From Siccirubricoccus soli (lineage in GTDB: Bacteria; Pseudomonadota; Alphaproteobacteria; Acetobacterales; Acetobacteraceae), in NCBI RefSeq assembly GCF_024178315.1, contig NZ_JAMZIK010000070.1, positions 1-64,000 on the forward strand: a stretch of DNA of 64,000 nt, read 5' to 3'. The translations under genes were made by a program, and so were the position numbers. Under the pieces are notes generated by a model. That model was not told the origin of the DNA. It searched no databases and was given only the letters and a program-made list of their open reading frames with translations. This document shows, one piece after another, positions 8,206 through 17,057 of the stretch. Each line of letters starts with the position of its first letter. Within the stretch, counting starts at the first letter, position 1.

Positions 8206-8537
8206 TTGCGGCGCTGGTGTAGGCTGCCGGCGCGTCGGCCGTCCATCCTGCTGCTCGGCCTGGCCCTGGCGGCTGCCCCGGCCATCGCCGCGGCGCAGCG
8301 GGAAGCGGGTCTGGAGGCGGCCCGCCGCTTCCTCTGCCCGCATGGCGGGGCACCCGTGCCCGGCCAGCGCGGCCGTTGCCGTCCGGCCCGGCTGCCGGGC
8401 CCGCCGGTGGCGGGGGCAGCGCCGGCTGGGATGCCGGCCTGCCACCGCCCGACCGCCACCAGCAGGCCTGTCCGGAGGGCACGCGGCCCGCTCCGGTCCT
8501 CGGCCAGGCCGGTATGCTGCGTTGCCTGCCTCGCTAA
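8206..8537 (+). pseudogene. Small secreted protein, apparently frameshifted
   Basis: A TTG at 8206, five bases after a run GGGGGAGGGGG, opens a signal peptide (SILLLGLALAAAPAIAAAQ) followed by EAARRFLCPHGGAPVPGQ. From about 8360-8400 that frame becomes arginine-rich, while the phase ending at TAA 8535-8537 reads like the rest of one protein: GSAGWDAGLPPPDR, QQACPEGTRPAP, MLRCLPR. The two parts join if one frameshift is allowed. It is either a recent pseudogene or an indel error in a GC-rich run. Function is unknown. Confidence 0.4.
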
Positions 8538-8909
8538 GTTGCAATAGTCACGTTTCTGTGCATCGAGAACTGTTCCGATTGGATCGGCTCCGGATGGGAT
8601 CAATTCGTGCTGCACGGCAGCGTGCGTTGCCGACGCCCAGATGCCACCCCGGACCAGCAGGGGGCGGCAGGCAATTGGAAACCTTTCCAGCCTGTTCTGT
8701 CCTGAAAGGCCGGGCCTTGCCCGGCCACAGGGCCGGCAGGCCGGCGGATGTCAGGCCGGTGTCCTGCTCCTCGGCGCCCCGGGCGTCATCCGGGGCCGGA
8801 GGCGGCAGCAGGCCATGGAACAGGAGCAAGGCCGTCGGTCCGGACCCCGCACCCCGCGGGGCCGGGATGGCGGCGCAAGGCCCGGCCTCCCGGGCGGAGT
8901 GGGAGTTTG
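8538..8909. other. Intergenic region upstream of the sensor kinase
   Basis: This 372-base stretch has no convincing gene. Around 8538-8600 it is noticeably AT-richer than its surroundings and may carry the kinase promoter, though no clear promoter pair is seen. A perfect hairpin lies at 8708-8726 (listed separately). The rest is low-complexity GC-rich sequence. Confidence 0.45.
8708..8726 (+). terminator. GC hairpin, terminator-like
   Basis: GGCCGGGC at 8708-8715 and GCCCGGCC at 8719-8726 form a perfect 8-bp stem with a CTT loop. No T-tract follows, so it is only a candidate terminator or leader structure. Confidence 0.3.
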
Positions 8910-11786
8910 ATGCAGCCATCGGGCCCTGAGCCCCCCCAGGAGCCCATGGCGACGCCCTGGCGCCTGGGCCCGCTACTGCTCGCGGTGATCGTCGCCCTGC
9001 CGCTGGTCGTGGCGGCTGCCGGCGCCTGGCGCTCCTGGCAGGGGGTGCGGCGGGAGGCGCGGGTGGAGCTCACCCGCAGCGCCGATGCGGCGGCGGAATA
9101 CGGCATGCGCGTGCTGGTGGCCTATGCCCTGGCGGCGCGGCAGGTGGATGCGCTGATCGCCGGGCTTTCGGATGCCGAGATCGTGGCGCGGGAGCGGGAG
9201 CTGCGGGCGGAGCTCCGGGCGTTGGTCGCCGAGCTGCCCCAGGCGGAGAATTGCTTCATCCTGGACCGCCACGGGGCGCCGCTCGTCGCCTCCCGGCCCT
9301 TGCCGGCGCCGGGCCAGCCGAGCGCGGCGGATCGCGACTTCTTCCTGGAGATGCAGCGGCCGGACGCGCCGGCGGTGCATATCAGCCGGCTGCATGCCAG
9401 CCGGCTGGACGGTCGTGCCTTCTTCGCCGTCAGCCGTCGCCGGTCGGAGTCAGGCAACCGTCTGCCGCCCGGCAGCTTCGATGGCGTCGTCAACCTCTCG
9501 GTTTTTCCGGATGTCCTGGCGGAGGGGCTGCGGCAATTCGTCGCCTCGCCCGGCGCCTCGATCCTTCTGCTCAGGGAGGATGGCGGGCTGCTGGCCTGGA
9601 ATGCCGGGGAGCCGCCATCGGCGCCGCCCGCCCTGCCGCCCGGCCCGGCAGGGGCGCGGCGCCGTGCCGGCACCGTCGAGGGGCCGGAAGGCCTGCTCCA
9701 TATCGCCGCCACCCGGCTGGAAGGCTTCCCGCTCTACGCCCTGGCCTACCGCCCGGAGGCCGGGATCCTGCCGCTCTGGTGGCGGGAGGTCCTGCCGCAA
9801 TTCGGCCTCGGCCTCACCGCCAGCCTCGCCCTGCTCGGCCTCGGCCTGCTGGTCCGCCAGCATCAGGGGCAGCTTATCGCCGCCAACGCCAGCCTCGAGG
9901 CCCGGGTGGCGGAGCGCACCGCGGCGCTGCGCGAAGTGACGGATGCGCTCGACCTCTCGCCCAGCATGATCGCCGATCTGGAGGGGCGCATCCTCCACTG
10001 GTCCGCCGGCTGCGAGCGACTCTATGGCTGGACCCGGGAGGAGGTGCTTGGCCGCCGGGCGCGGGAGGTGCTGCAGACGGAGCTGCCGCCGGGCGGCATG
10101 GCGGCGATCGACGCCGCCATCGCGCGCGACGGGAACTGGCACGGGGAGCTGCGCCAGCGCCGCAAGGACGGCACCCCGCTGATCGTCGCGGCGCAGTGGA
10201 CCTATCGCTATGATCCGCTGACCGGCGAGCCGAACGGCTTCGTCAGCACCCGCTCCGACCTCACTGCGCTGCGCCGGGTGGAGCGGAGCGTGGCGCGCAG
10301 CGAGGCCAGCCTGCGCCGGGCGCAGGAGGCGAGCGGCGTCGTCGCCTTCGAGATCGACCACCACGGGCTGGTCGGCACCGATCCGGCGCTGCCGGGCCTG
10401 TTCGGCCTGCCGCCGGGGGCGCCCTTCGACTTCGCCACCATGCTGACGAAGATCCACCCGGAGGATGTGCTGCGGGTGGTGGAGGAGCATCGTCGCCTGG
10501 CCCGGCAGGGCGGGGCCTTCGCCACGGAGTTCCGCGTGCTCTGGCCGGACGGCTCGGAGCACTGGCTGCTCTCCCGCGGCGAGGCGGAGGCCGATCCCGC
10601 CGCCGGGCCGCTGCCGGCGCGCATCCGCGGCGTCTGCCTCGACATCACCGGACGGCGCCGGGCGGAGACGGCGCTGGCCGCCAGCGAGGAGCGGCTGCGC
10701 CTGGCGCAGGAGGCGGCCGGGCTCGGCATCTATGACTACGACTATGTGACCGGCAAGGTGACCTGGGACGCCCGGATGCGCGTCCTCTGGTCCCTGCCGG
10801 AGGGGGAGGAGGTGACGCGCCGCCGCTTCGTCGCGGCCATCCACCCGGAGGACCGGGGGCGGCGCCGGGCGGCGCTGCGCCGGGCCATGGCGCCGGAGGG
10901 GGACGGCGTCTACCAGGCCGAGCTGCGCGTCATCGGCCTTGCGGACGGCAGGGAGCGCTGGATCGCCCTGTCGGGCCGGCTTCGCTTCGATGGCGGACGG
11001 CTGGTGCGGCTGGTCGGCATCGCCATGGACATTACCGACCGCAAGGCAGCCGAGGCGCGCGGCCTGCTGCTGATGCGGGAGGTGGATCACCGGGCGAAGA
11101 ACGCCCTGGCGGTGGTGCAGGCCGCGCTCCGCCTCTCCCGCGCCGAGACCCCGGCGGAGCTGGTGCGGATCGTCGAGGGCCGGGTCGCCGCCCTGGCCCG
11201 GGCGCAGACCGCCCTGGCGCAGCGCCGTTGGGAGGGGGCGGAGCTGCGCCGGCTGGTGGAGGGGGAGCTGGAACCCTTCCTCAGCCCGGAGAGCGTCGGC
11301 GCGCCGCGCGCCCTGCTGATCGGCCCGGCGCTGACCATCCCGGCCGGGGCGGTGCAGCCGCTCTGCATGACGCTGCACGAGCTGGCGACCAATGCGGTGA
11401 AATACGGCGCGCTCTCGGCGCCGGGCGGGCTGCTGACGGTGAACTGGCGGCTGGAGCCGGGCGGGCGCGAGCTGACGCTGATCTGGCGGGAGACCGGCGG
11501 CCCGCTGATCGCCGCGGCGCCAGCGCGGCGCGGCTTCGGCTCCCGCGTCATCCAGCAGACGGCGGAGGGGCAGCTCGGCGGGAGGCTGGAGCGGCTCTGG
11601 CTGGCCGACGGGCTGCGCTGCGAATTGACCCTGCCGCTGCGGCGGCAGGATGCGCCCGTGGCGGTGCCGCCGCCGGAGGACGACCCCGCCTCGCGTCCGG
11701 GCTCGGCGGCCGGCCAGGTGCCCCGGCCGCCGAGCCTGGTGCGGGAGGTCCGCCCCCGGTCCCGTGTCCTGCCCGGGCAGGGTTGA
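8910..11786 (+). CDS. Membrane sensor histidine kinase, HWE family, with three PAS domains
   Basis: From the ATG at 8910 (GGGAG just upstream) the protein has 958 residues. The layout is a transmembrane segment at about 21-39, a periplasmic sensor region to about 295, a second transmembrane segment near 297-315, and three PAS/PAC units at about 340-715. The kinase module has His727 in REVDHRAKNAL and the N-box ELATNAVKYGALS (Asn828). The later IWRETGG motif identifies the HWE subfamily. An ATG at 8946 with AGGAG in front is an equally good start. No response regulator adjoins it, so it is an orphan kinase whose ligand is unknown. Confidence 0.88.
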   Translation: MQPSGPEPPQEPMATPWRLGPLLLAVIVALPLVVAAAGAWRSWQGVRREARVELTRSADAAAEYGMRVLVAYALAARQVDALIAGLSDAEIVARERELRAELRALVAELPQAENCFILDRHGAPLVASRPLPAPGQPSAADRDFFLEMQRPDAPAVHISRLHASRLDGRAFFAVSRRRSESGNRLPPGSFDGVVNLSVFPDVLAEGLRQFVASPGASILLLREDGGLLAWNAGEPPSAPPALPPGPAGARRRAGTVEGPEGLLHIAATRLEGFPLYALAYRPEAGILPLWWREVLPQFGLGLTASLALLGLGLLVRQHQGQLIAANASLEARVAERTAALREVTDALDLSPSMIADLEGRILHWSAGCERLYGWTREEVLGRRAREVLQTELPPGGMAAIDAAIARDGNWHGELRQRRKDGTPLIVAAQWTYRYDPLTGEPNGFVSTRSDLTALRRVERSVARSEASLRRAQEASGVVAFEIDHHGLVGTDPALPGLFGLPPGAPFDFATMLTKIHPEDVLRVVEEHRRLARQGGAFATEFRVLWPDGSEHWLLSRGEAEADPAAGPLPARIRGVCLDITGRRRAETALAASEERLRLAQEAAGLGIYDYDYVTGKVTWDARMRVLWSLPEGEEVTRRRFVAAIHPEDRGRRRAALRRAMAPEGDGVYQAELRVIGLADGRERWIALSGRLRFDGGRLVRLVGIAMDITDRKAAEARGLLLMREVDHRAKNALAVVQAALRLSRAETPAELVRIVEGRVAALARAQTALAQRRWEGAELRRLVEGELEPFLSPESVGAPRALLIGPALTIPAGAVQPLCMTLHELATNAVKYGALSAPGGLLTVNWRLEPGGRELTLIWRETGGPLIAAAPARRGFGSRVIQQTAEGQLGGRLERLWLADGLRCELTLPLRRQDAPVAVPPPEDDPASRPGSAAGQVPRPPSLVREVRPRSRVLPGQG

Positions 11787-11802
11787 GGTGCCGCCCGGCA
11801 CC
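11787..11802 (+). terminator. Short hairpin after the sensor kinase
   Basis: GGTGCC at 11787-11792 and GGCACC at 11797-11802 form a 6-bp stem immediately after the kinase stop (TGA 11784-11786), between convergent genes. There is no T-tract, so this is a weak candidate. Confidence 0.3.
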
Positions 11803-11849
11803 GGGAGGCAATGCGATCGGCTGGGGGGCGCCGGGCGGGGATCGGCCGG

Positions 11850-12653
11850 TCAGTGCCGGGAGAAGAACTCCATCACCGCCGCGTTGAAGGCGCCCGGGTT
11901 GTCGTAATTCATCGAATGCGCGGCATTCGGGATGCCGACCCGCTCCACCCCGGGGATGGTCTTCTGCAGCGCATCGGCGATGGCGACGAAATTGGGCAGT
12001 GTCTTCTCGCCGACCACCAGCAGGGTGGGGATGCGGATCGCCTCGGCCGCGGCGCGGGAATAGGGGGAGCGCTTCTCGTTCGCCTGGCCCAGCAGGGTGC
12101 GGGCATTGGCGCGGGAGATGACCTTGCGCTCCTCTGGCCGGCGCTCCCAGGCGCCGGGGCCGCCGGTGTGCTCCGCCACGCGCTTCAGCCCGCCCTCCTC
12201 GTCGCCGGCGGCGACCATGGCCGCGGCTTCGGCGAAGGCACCGGCCTGGCGCCCGGCGGCGGGCTTGCCGCCCAGGCTCTCATCCAGCTCGCCGCCCGGC
12301 TCCGCCAGCACCAGCGCCCGCAGCAGCTCCGGATGCCGCTCCGCCACGCGGAAGGCGATGTGGCCGCCGCGGGAATGGCCGACCAGCCGCACCTTGTCGG
12401 CGCCGAGGCTGCGGATGAAGGCCGCGACGTCGGCCACGTGCCGGTCGATGGTGAAATCGCCGCCTTCGGTCCAGTCGCCGGGCCAGCAATGCCGCATGGA
12501 GAGCGCCATGACATGGTAGCGCTCGCCGAGCGGCTCCATCTGCCGCGCCCAGCTCCGCTGGTCGCCCAGCGTGCCATGCACCAGCACCACCGGATCCCCG
12601 GCGCCGGATTCGGCGTAGCTCAGCTCATATCCCTCGATGGTGCGGCTCGGCAT
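11850..12653 (-). CDS. Alpha/beta hydrolase
   Basis: The 267-aa protein is a typical single-domain alpha/beta hydrolase. It has an oxyanion-hole segment (LVHGTLGDQ), the nucleophile elbow GHSRGGH near residue 98, a late acid in VVGEKT, and the catalytic histidine in NAAHSMNYDNPG. It probably hydrolyses an ester, lactone or halogenated small molecule in the cytoplasm; there is no signal peptide. The start at 12653 (MPSRTIEGYELSY) is chosen because upstream codons are arginine-rich shadow sequence. It is divergent to the DUF1194 gene and no operon partner hints at its substrate. Confidence 0.85.
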   Translation of the reverse strand: MPSRTIEGYELSYAESGAGDPVVLVHGTLGDQRSWARQMEPLGERYHVMALSMRHCWPGDWTEGGDFTIDRHVADVAAFIRSLGADKVRLVGHSRGGHIAFRVAERHPELLRALVLAEPGGELDESLGGKPAAGRQAGAFAEAAAMVAAGDEEGGLKRVAEHTGGPGAWERRPEERKVISRANARTLLGQANEKRSPYSRAAAEAIRIPTLLVVGEKTLPNFVAIADALQKTIPGVERVGIPNAAHSMNYDNPGAFNAAVMEFFSRH

Positions 12654-12765
12654 GGCGCGTCCCTTCCCTTGCGGGCGGAGGATGCGCCGGGCGCGGCGCC
12701 CCGCCAAGCCTTGGCGGCGGGGGGCTTTGCCGCCACTCTGGCGGCGTTCTGCCGCGGAGCCCTCG

Positions 12766-13461
12766 ATGCAACGTCGCCGCCTCCTCGCCATGCCGGCCGG
12801 CATCATCGCCCCCTGGGCCGCCACCCCCGCCACGGCCCAGGCGCCGGAGCTGGATCTGCTGCTGGTGCTGGCGGTGGATGCCTCCGGCTCCATCGATGCC
12901 GACGAGTTCCGGCTGCAGCGGGAGGGCTATGCCGAGGCGCTCTCCCACCCCTCCGTCCTCGCCGCTGTGCAGTCCCGGCCGCGCGGGGCGGTCGGCGTCG
13001 CCATGGTGGAATGGGGTGCGCCGGGCGGGGCGGAGACGGTGGTGCCCTGGATGCGCCTGGCCGATGCCGCCTCCGCCCGCGCGCTGGCCGAGGCGGTGCT
13101 GGCCGCGCCGCGCAGCCCGCAGAGCTACAACGCCATCGGCGATGCGCTGGACCATTGCATCCGGCTGCTGCAGGCCGCGCCCTTTCAGGCGGCGGAACGG
13201 GTCATCGACCTCTCGGGCGACGGGCCCGACATGCGCTCCCACCGCCGGGCGTCGGAGGTGCGGGATGCGGCGGTGGCGGCGGGCATCCGGATCAACGCCC
13301 TGGCCGTCGCCGGCACCGGTCAGGTGACCCGCGGCGAGCCCCTGGCCGAGACCTACCGGCGCGAAGTGATCGGCGGCCCCGGCGCCTTCGTGGCGACGGC
13401 GGCGGACCGGCGCGACATCGCCCGCGCCCTGCGCGCCAAGCTGGTGCGCGAGATCGCCTGA
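12766..13461 (+). CDS. DUF1194 protein with von Willebrand A-like fold, exported
   Basis: The 231-aa protein begins with an export signal containing MQRRRLL and ending near ATAQAP (residue 27). The VWA-like metal site AVDASGSIDADE follows at about residues 34-45, with the family motif RVIDLSGDGPD later. Such domains usually bind a protein partner through a divalent metal. A second DUF1194 gene is at 27448-28188 and shares the IGGPGAF segment near the end. The start at 12766 is the first ATG giving a compact signal. Its function is not established. Confidence 0.82.
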   Translation: MQRRRLLAMPAGIIAPWAATPATAQAPELDLLLVLAVDASGSIDADEFRLQREGYAEALSHPSVLAAVQSRPRGAVGVAMVEWGAPGGAETVVPWMRLADAASARALAEAVLAAPRSPQSYNAIGDALDHCIRLLQAAPFQAAERVIDLSGDGPDMRSHRRASEVRDAAVAAGIRINALAVAGTGQVTRGEPLAETYRREVIGGPGAFVATAADRRDIARALRAKLVREIA

Positions 13462-13496
13462 CGCGAGCCTGCCGGCCTCTCCCGCAGGAGGGAGGC

Positions 13497-13616
13497 ATGG
13501 GTGCGAAGGCCCTGACCGAGGCGGCGCTGGCCGCCGGCATCGCCACCTGGAACCTGACGGGGCAGGCGGTGATGGCGCATCGCGGGGAGCTGGCGCCGGA
13601 GCTGCCGCCGCGCTGA
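13497..13616 (+). CDS. Possible 39-aa small protein
   Basis: A short frame (MGAKALTEAALAAGI at the start) is preceded by GCAGGAGGGAGGC, the strongest Shine-Dalgarno-like sequence nearby, and lies 35 bases after the DUF1194 gene. The peptide is helical in composition and not arginine-rich, unlike shadow frames here. It contains no recognisable domain. It could be a small protein of the DUF1194 operon or a chance frame. Confidence 0.45.
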   Translation: MGAKALTEAALAAGIATWNLTGQAVMAHRGELAPELPPR

Positions 13617-13661
13617 ACCCTTGCGCCCCTGCGGCGCTTTTCCGGCGGGAGGCCGGGAGCG

Positions 13662-15614
13662 ATGGCGCAGCGGCAAGGCTGGTCGAGGCGACGGAAATGG
13701 GCGGTAGGGCTGGGGGTGCCGCTGGCGCTGCTGCTCTTGCTGGCCCTGCTGTTCCGCTGGGACTGGCTGATTCCGATCGCCGAGGCGCAGGCCAGCGCCG
13801 CGCTCGGCCGCCCGGTGACCATCCAGCACTTGCATGTGTCGCTGGGCCGGACCACCACGGTGACGCTGGAAGGGCTGGAGATCGGCAACCCGCCGGGCTT
13901 CGATGCGGACCGGCCGCTGGCCGCGGTGCCGAAGCTGCGCGTGGCGCTGGATGCCATGGCTTTCCTGCGCGACCGCAGCCTCGTCATCCCCTCGGTGGCG
14001 TTGGAGCAGCCGCAGGTCGCGCTGCGCGCGCAGGAGGACGGCAGGAACAACTACAGCTTCCCCGCCAGCGAGGCCGGGAGCGGCGGCCCGCCGCCGCTGA
14101 TCGGCGCGCTGATCCTGCGGGATGCGCGGGTGCATGCGCTGCTGGCCGGGCTGAAGGCGGATTTCACCGTCGCGCTTGCCACCGAGGAGCCGGAGGGCGA
14201 GCCGCCCCGGCTGCTGGCCCGCGCCGAAGGCACCTATGCCGCGCAGCCCATCACGGCGGAGTTGCGCGGCGGCGCCATTCTCAACCTGCGGGATCCGAAC
14301 CAGCCCTGGCCGGTGGAACTGCGCCTGGCGAACGGCCCGACCCGCGTGAACCTTCAGGGCACGCTGCAGGACCCGCTGGCCTTCGGCGGGGCGAATCTGC
14401 GGCTGGATCTCGCCGGCCCGGACATGGCGCGGCTGACGCCGCTGGTCGGCGTGCCCATCCCGCCCACCCCGCCCTTCCGGGTGACCGGCAAGCTGGACTA
14501 CGCCCATGAGGAAGGCGCCTTCCGCTTCACCGAGGTGGCCGGGAAGCTCGGCAACAGCGACCTGAACGGCGCCTTCGCCATCACCCCGGGCGGGGAGCGG
14601 CCGGTGCTGGCCGCCGACCTCGCCTCCCGCAGCGTGGACCTGGCGGATCTCGGCGGCTTCATCGGCACCACGCCGGTGCAGGCCGACACGCCAGGTGCCA
14701 CGCGGGAGCAGAGGCGGCAGGCGGCGCGGGAGGAGGCGAGCCCGCGGCTGCTGCCGGATACGCCGGTCAGCGTACCGCGGCTGCGCTTCGCCGATATCCA
14801 TCTCCGCTACCGCGCCGCCCAGATCAAGGGCCGGGGAATGCCCTTCGACAGCATGGAGATGCGGCTCGATATCGATGATGGCGTGATCCGGCTGCGCCCG
14901 CTGCGCTTCGGCATCGGCCAGGGCGGCATCGGCACCACCGCGACGCTGACGCCGCAGGAGAATGGCGCGCTCAGGGCCCAGGCGGAGATCGAGCTGCGGC
15001 GCGTCGATATTTCCCGCCTCATGCAGGCGGCCGGGGCGGGCGGGGCCGGCACGCTGGGCGGGGTGGGGCGGATCGATTCCACCGGACGGTCGCTGGCGGA
15101 GTTGCTGGGGCGGGGCGACGGGGCGCTGACGGTGGTGACGGTGGGCGGCAACCTTTCCGCCCTGCTGGTCGATCTTTCCGGCCTGCAATTCGGCAATGCG
15201 CTGCTCTCCGCCCTCGGCATCCCGGCGCGGACGGAGATCGAGTGCCTGATCGGGGATTTCGGCCTGCGGCGCGGGCAGCTCTCGGTGCAGACACTGCTGC
15301 TGGATACCGACAGCTATCTGGTGAGCGGCGGCGGCGAGGCCTCGCTGGCGCGGGAGACCCTCGACCTCTGGATGAAGACCGAGAGCAAGCGCTTCACCAT
15401 CGGTTCCCTGCCCACGCCCATCGGTATCACCGGGCGGTTCAAGGAACCCTCCATCCGCCCCGCGGTCGGCGAGCTGGCGGCGCGGGCCGGGGCGGCGGCC
15501 GGGCTCGGCGTGCTCTTTCCGCCGCTGGCGTTGCTGCCGACCATCCAGCTCGGCGTCGGCGAAAACAATCGCTGCGAGGCGCTGTCCGAGGCAGGGCGGC
15601 GGCGGGGGAGGTGA
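13662..15614 (+). CDS. AsmA-family protein
   Basis: The 650-aa protein has one N-terminal membrane anchor (LALLLLLALLF, about residues 21-31) and the long beta-rich periplasmic body of AsmA proteins. The AsmA-type opening LIPIAEAQASAALGRPVTI is clear. The C-terminal AsmA_2-like part includes FGLRRGQLSVQTLLLDT and SLPTPIGITGRFKEPSIRP. The family is linked to outer-membrane assembly and bridge-like lipid transport. It stands alone between the 39-aa ORF and a 107-bp repeat element, and it appears intact. Confidence 0.85.
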   Translation: MAQRQGWSRRRKWAVGLGVPLALLLLLALLFRWDWLIPIAEAQASAALGRPVTIQHLHVSLGRTTTVTLEGLEIGNPPGFDADRPLAAVPKLRVALDAMAFLRDRSLVIPSVALEQPQVALRAQEDGRNNYSFPASEAGSGGPPPLIGALILRDARVHALLAGLKADFTVALATEEPEGEPPRLLARAEGTYAAQPITAELRGGAILNLRDPNQPWPVELRLANGPTRVNLQGTLQDPLAFGGANLRLDLAGPDMARLTPLVGVPIPPTPPFRVTGKLDYAHEEGAFRFTEVAGKLGNSDLNGAFAITPGGERPVLAADLASRSVDLADLGGFIGTTPVQADTPGATREQRRQAAREEASPRLLPDTPVSVPRLRFADIHLRYRAAQIKGRGMPFDSMEMRLDIDDGVIRLRPLRFGIGQGGIGTTATLTPQENGALRAQAEIELRRVDISRLMQAAGAGGAGTLGGVGRIDSTGRSLAELLGRGDGALTVVTVGGNLSALLVDLSGLQFGNALLSALGIPARTEIECLIGDFGLRRGQLSVQTLLLDTDSYLVSGGGEASLARETLDLWMKTESKRFTIGSLPTPIGITGRFKEPSIRPAVGELAARAGAAAGLGVLFPPLALLPTIQLGVGENNRCEALSEAGRRRGR

Positions 15615-15680
15615 GGGGGCTGCTGGCCGGGGGCGCCTTCATGCGGCCCCGGGGCGCGACAACCTCCTTGGCAGGGAGAG

Positions 15681-15787
15681 CTAGAGCATGCTGCGTTCGC
15701 TTGCTCTCACGCCGCATGCTCCAGGCCGTTGTTTTGCGAGCATCTTCACGCGTTCAAATGATTCCATCTGAACGCGATCTGCTCTAG
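15681..15787. repeat. 107-bp two-hairpin element, copy A
   Basis: The element starts CTAGAGC and ends GCTCTAG. Left hairpin: GAGCATGCTGCG against GCCGCATGCTC. Right hairpin: ACGCGTTCA against TGAACGCG, with GAGCA/TGCTC closing pairs. It has the same length and end sequences as copies at 47186-47292 and 53206-53312, though its interior is the most diverged. The CTAG at 15784-15787 gives the minus-strand PsiF-like gene its TAG stop. Confidence 0.75.
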
Positions 15788-16008
15788 GACGGCCGCGCGC
15801 GGCGCTGCGACAGGCATTGGCGCATGAAGTCCCGGCGCGGGTCGCCGCGCAGGGATTGCTGCCGCGCCTCGGCATTGCAGGCCCGCATCCGCTCCCGCGC
15901 CGCGAGCTGCGCCGCGGTTGGTTCCCGCGCCGGGCGGCTTTCCGCCGCGGCCCGGGATGGGGCAAGCAGGGCAAGGCCGAGGGCGGCGGCGACGGCAAGG
16001 CGCAGCAT
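15784..16008 (-). CDS. PsiF-like small exported protein
   Basis: This 74-aa protein has a signal peptide (LRLAVAAALGLALLAPSRAAA) and one PsiF-type repeat: RMRACNAEARQQSLRGD followed by FMRQCLS, with the two conserved cysteines. PsiF proteins are induced by phosphate starvation in enterobacteria; the role here is unproven. The start at 16008 is preferred over an in-frame ATG at 16062, because that ATG overlaps the preceding Bug-receptor gene and adds residues before the signal. Its TAG stop lies in the terminal CTAG of the 107-bp element. Confidence 0.7.
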   Translation of the reverse strand: MLRLAVAAALGLALLAPSRAAAESRPAREPTAAQLAARERMRACNAEARQQSLRGDPRRDFMRQCLSQRRARPS

Positions 16009-16058
16009 GGCGGCGACTCCAAGGGCCCCGCCATTCTGCGCCTCGTGCCGGAATCGTT

Positions 16059-17018
16059 TCAATCGGCGCGGATATTGGCCTGGCGGATGACCTCGCCCCA
16101 GCGCTGCCGGTCCTGGGCGATGGTCGAGGCGAAGCTGTCCGGATCGTCCACGATCACCTCCATGCCGTTCTCCACCATGCGGCGCTGGAAGACCGGATCC
16201 GCCGCCACCTGGCGCAGCGCGGCGACCCAGCGGTCCAGCACCGGCTTCGGCAGTTTTCCGGGCCCGGCGATGCCGAACCAGTTGCGCACGGAGAACTCCG
16301 GCAGGGTGGCGGAGATCATTGGCACGCCCGGCAGCAGCGGGCTGGGGCGCGGCGCGCCGAAGGCCACGGCGCGCAACCCGCCATCGCGGATCTGGCCCAT
16401 GAATTCCGGCAGGTTGCCGAACATCATGTCGGTGCGGCCGGCGACGATATCGACGATGGCGGGTGCCCCGCCGCGATAGGGGACATGCAGCAGCTCGATC
16501 CCCGCCTGGCGCAGGAAGAGCTCGGCAGCCAGGTGCTGGCTGCTGCCATTGCCGGCGCTGGCATAGCTGAGCTTGCCGGGATTCGCCTTGGCATAGGCGA
16601 TGAGCTCCGGGATGGTGCGGAAGGGGCCGTTCGGGTTGGCGACCAGGACATTGTAGATATTCGCCACATTGGCGATGGGTGTCAGGTCCCGGTCCACGTC
16701 GAAGGGCATGCGGATGCCGGGCATGACCGGCAGGATGGTGTGCATGGCCATGGTGGCGAGGCCGACCGTGTGGCCATCCGGCGCGGCTTTCGCCACCGTG
16801 TCGGCAGCGATCATGCCGGAGGCGCCGGTGCGGTTCTCCGCCACCACATTCACCTTGAAGATCGGCGAGAGGTGCTCGGCCAGCAGGCGGGTCAGCAGAT
16901 CGCAGGTGCCGCCCGGGGCAAAGCCGCAGATGATGCGGACATCGCGGCTTGGGAAGTCCTGCGCCCGCGCCGGCAAGGCGGCCAGCAGGAGCAGCAGGGC
17001 GAAGAGCAGGCGCTTCAT
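16059..17018 (-). CDS. Tripartite tricarboxylate transporter (Bug-family) solute receptor
   Basis: The 319-aa protein has a signal peptide cleaved near ARAQDFPSR and the Bug-family pattern: VRIICGFAPGGTCD, then ENRTGASGMIAAD, GKLSYASAGNGSS and LLHVPYRGGAPA. It would bind a carboxylate in the periplasm. No TctA/TctB membrane genes are present, the common orphan arrangement. It is 39 bases downstream of an enolase-superfamily gene on the same strand, so its ligand may be the acid that operon degrades. Confidence 0.9.
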   Translation of the reverse strand: MKRLLFALLLLLAALPARAQDFPSRDVRIICGFAPGGTCDLLTRLLAEHLSPIFKVNVVAENRTGASGMIAADTVAKAAPDGHTVGLATMAMHTILPVMPGIRMPFDVDRDLTPIANVANIYNVLVANPNGPFRTIPELIAYAKANPGKLSYASAGNGSSQHLAAELFLRQAGIELLHVPYRGGAPAIVDIVAGRTDMMFGNLPEFMGQIRDGGLRAVAFGAPRPSPLLPGVPMISATLPEFSVRNWFGIAGPGKLPKPVLDRWVAALRQVAADPVFQRRMVENGMEVIVDDPDSFASTIAQDRQRWGEVIRQANIRAD

Positions 17019-17057
17019 TCTCGTTGTTCCTCCCCGTGATGGTCTGGGCCGGGCCCG

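Noticed and set aside
8555-8600. GGAAC-spacer-CGTG on the minus strand, resembling an EcfG stress promoter
   Set aside because: The spacer is too long, the -10 is imperfect and the nearest minus-strand gene starts about 400 bases away.
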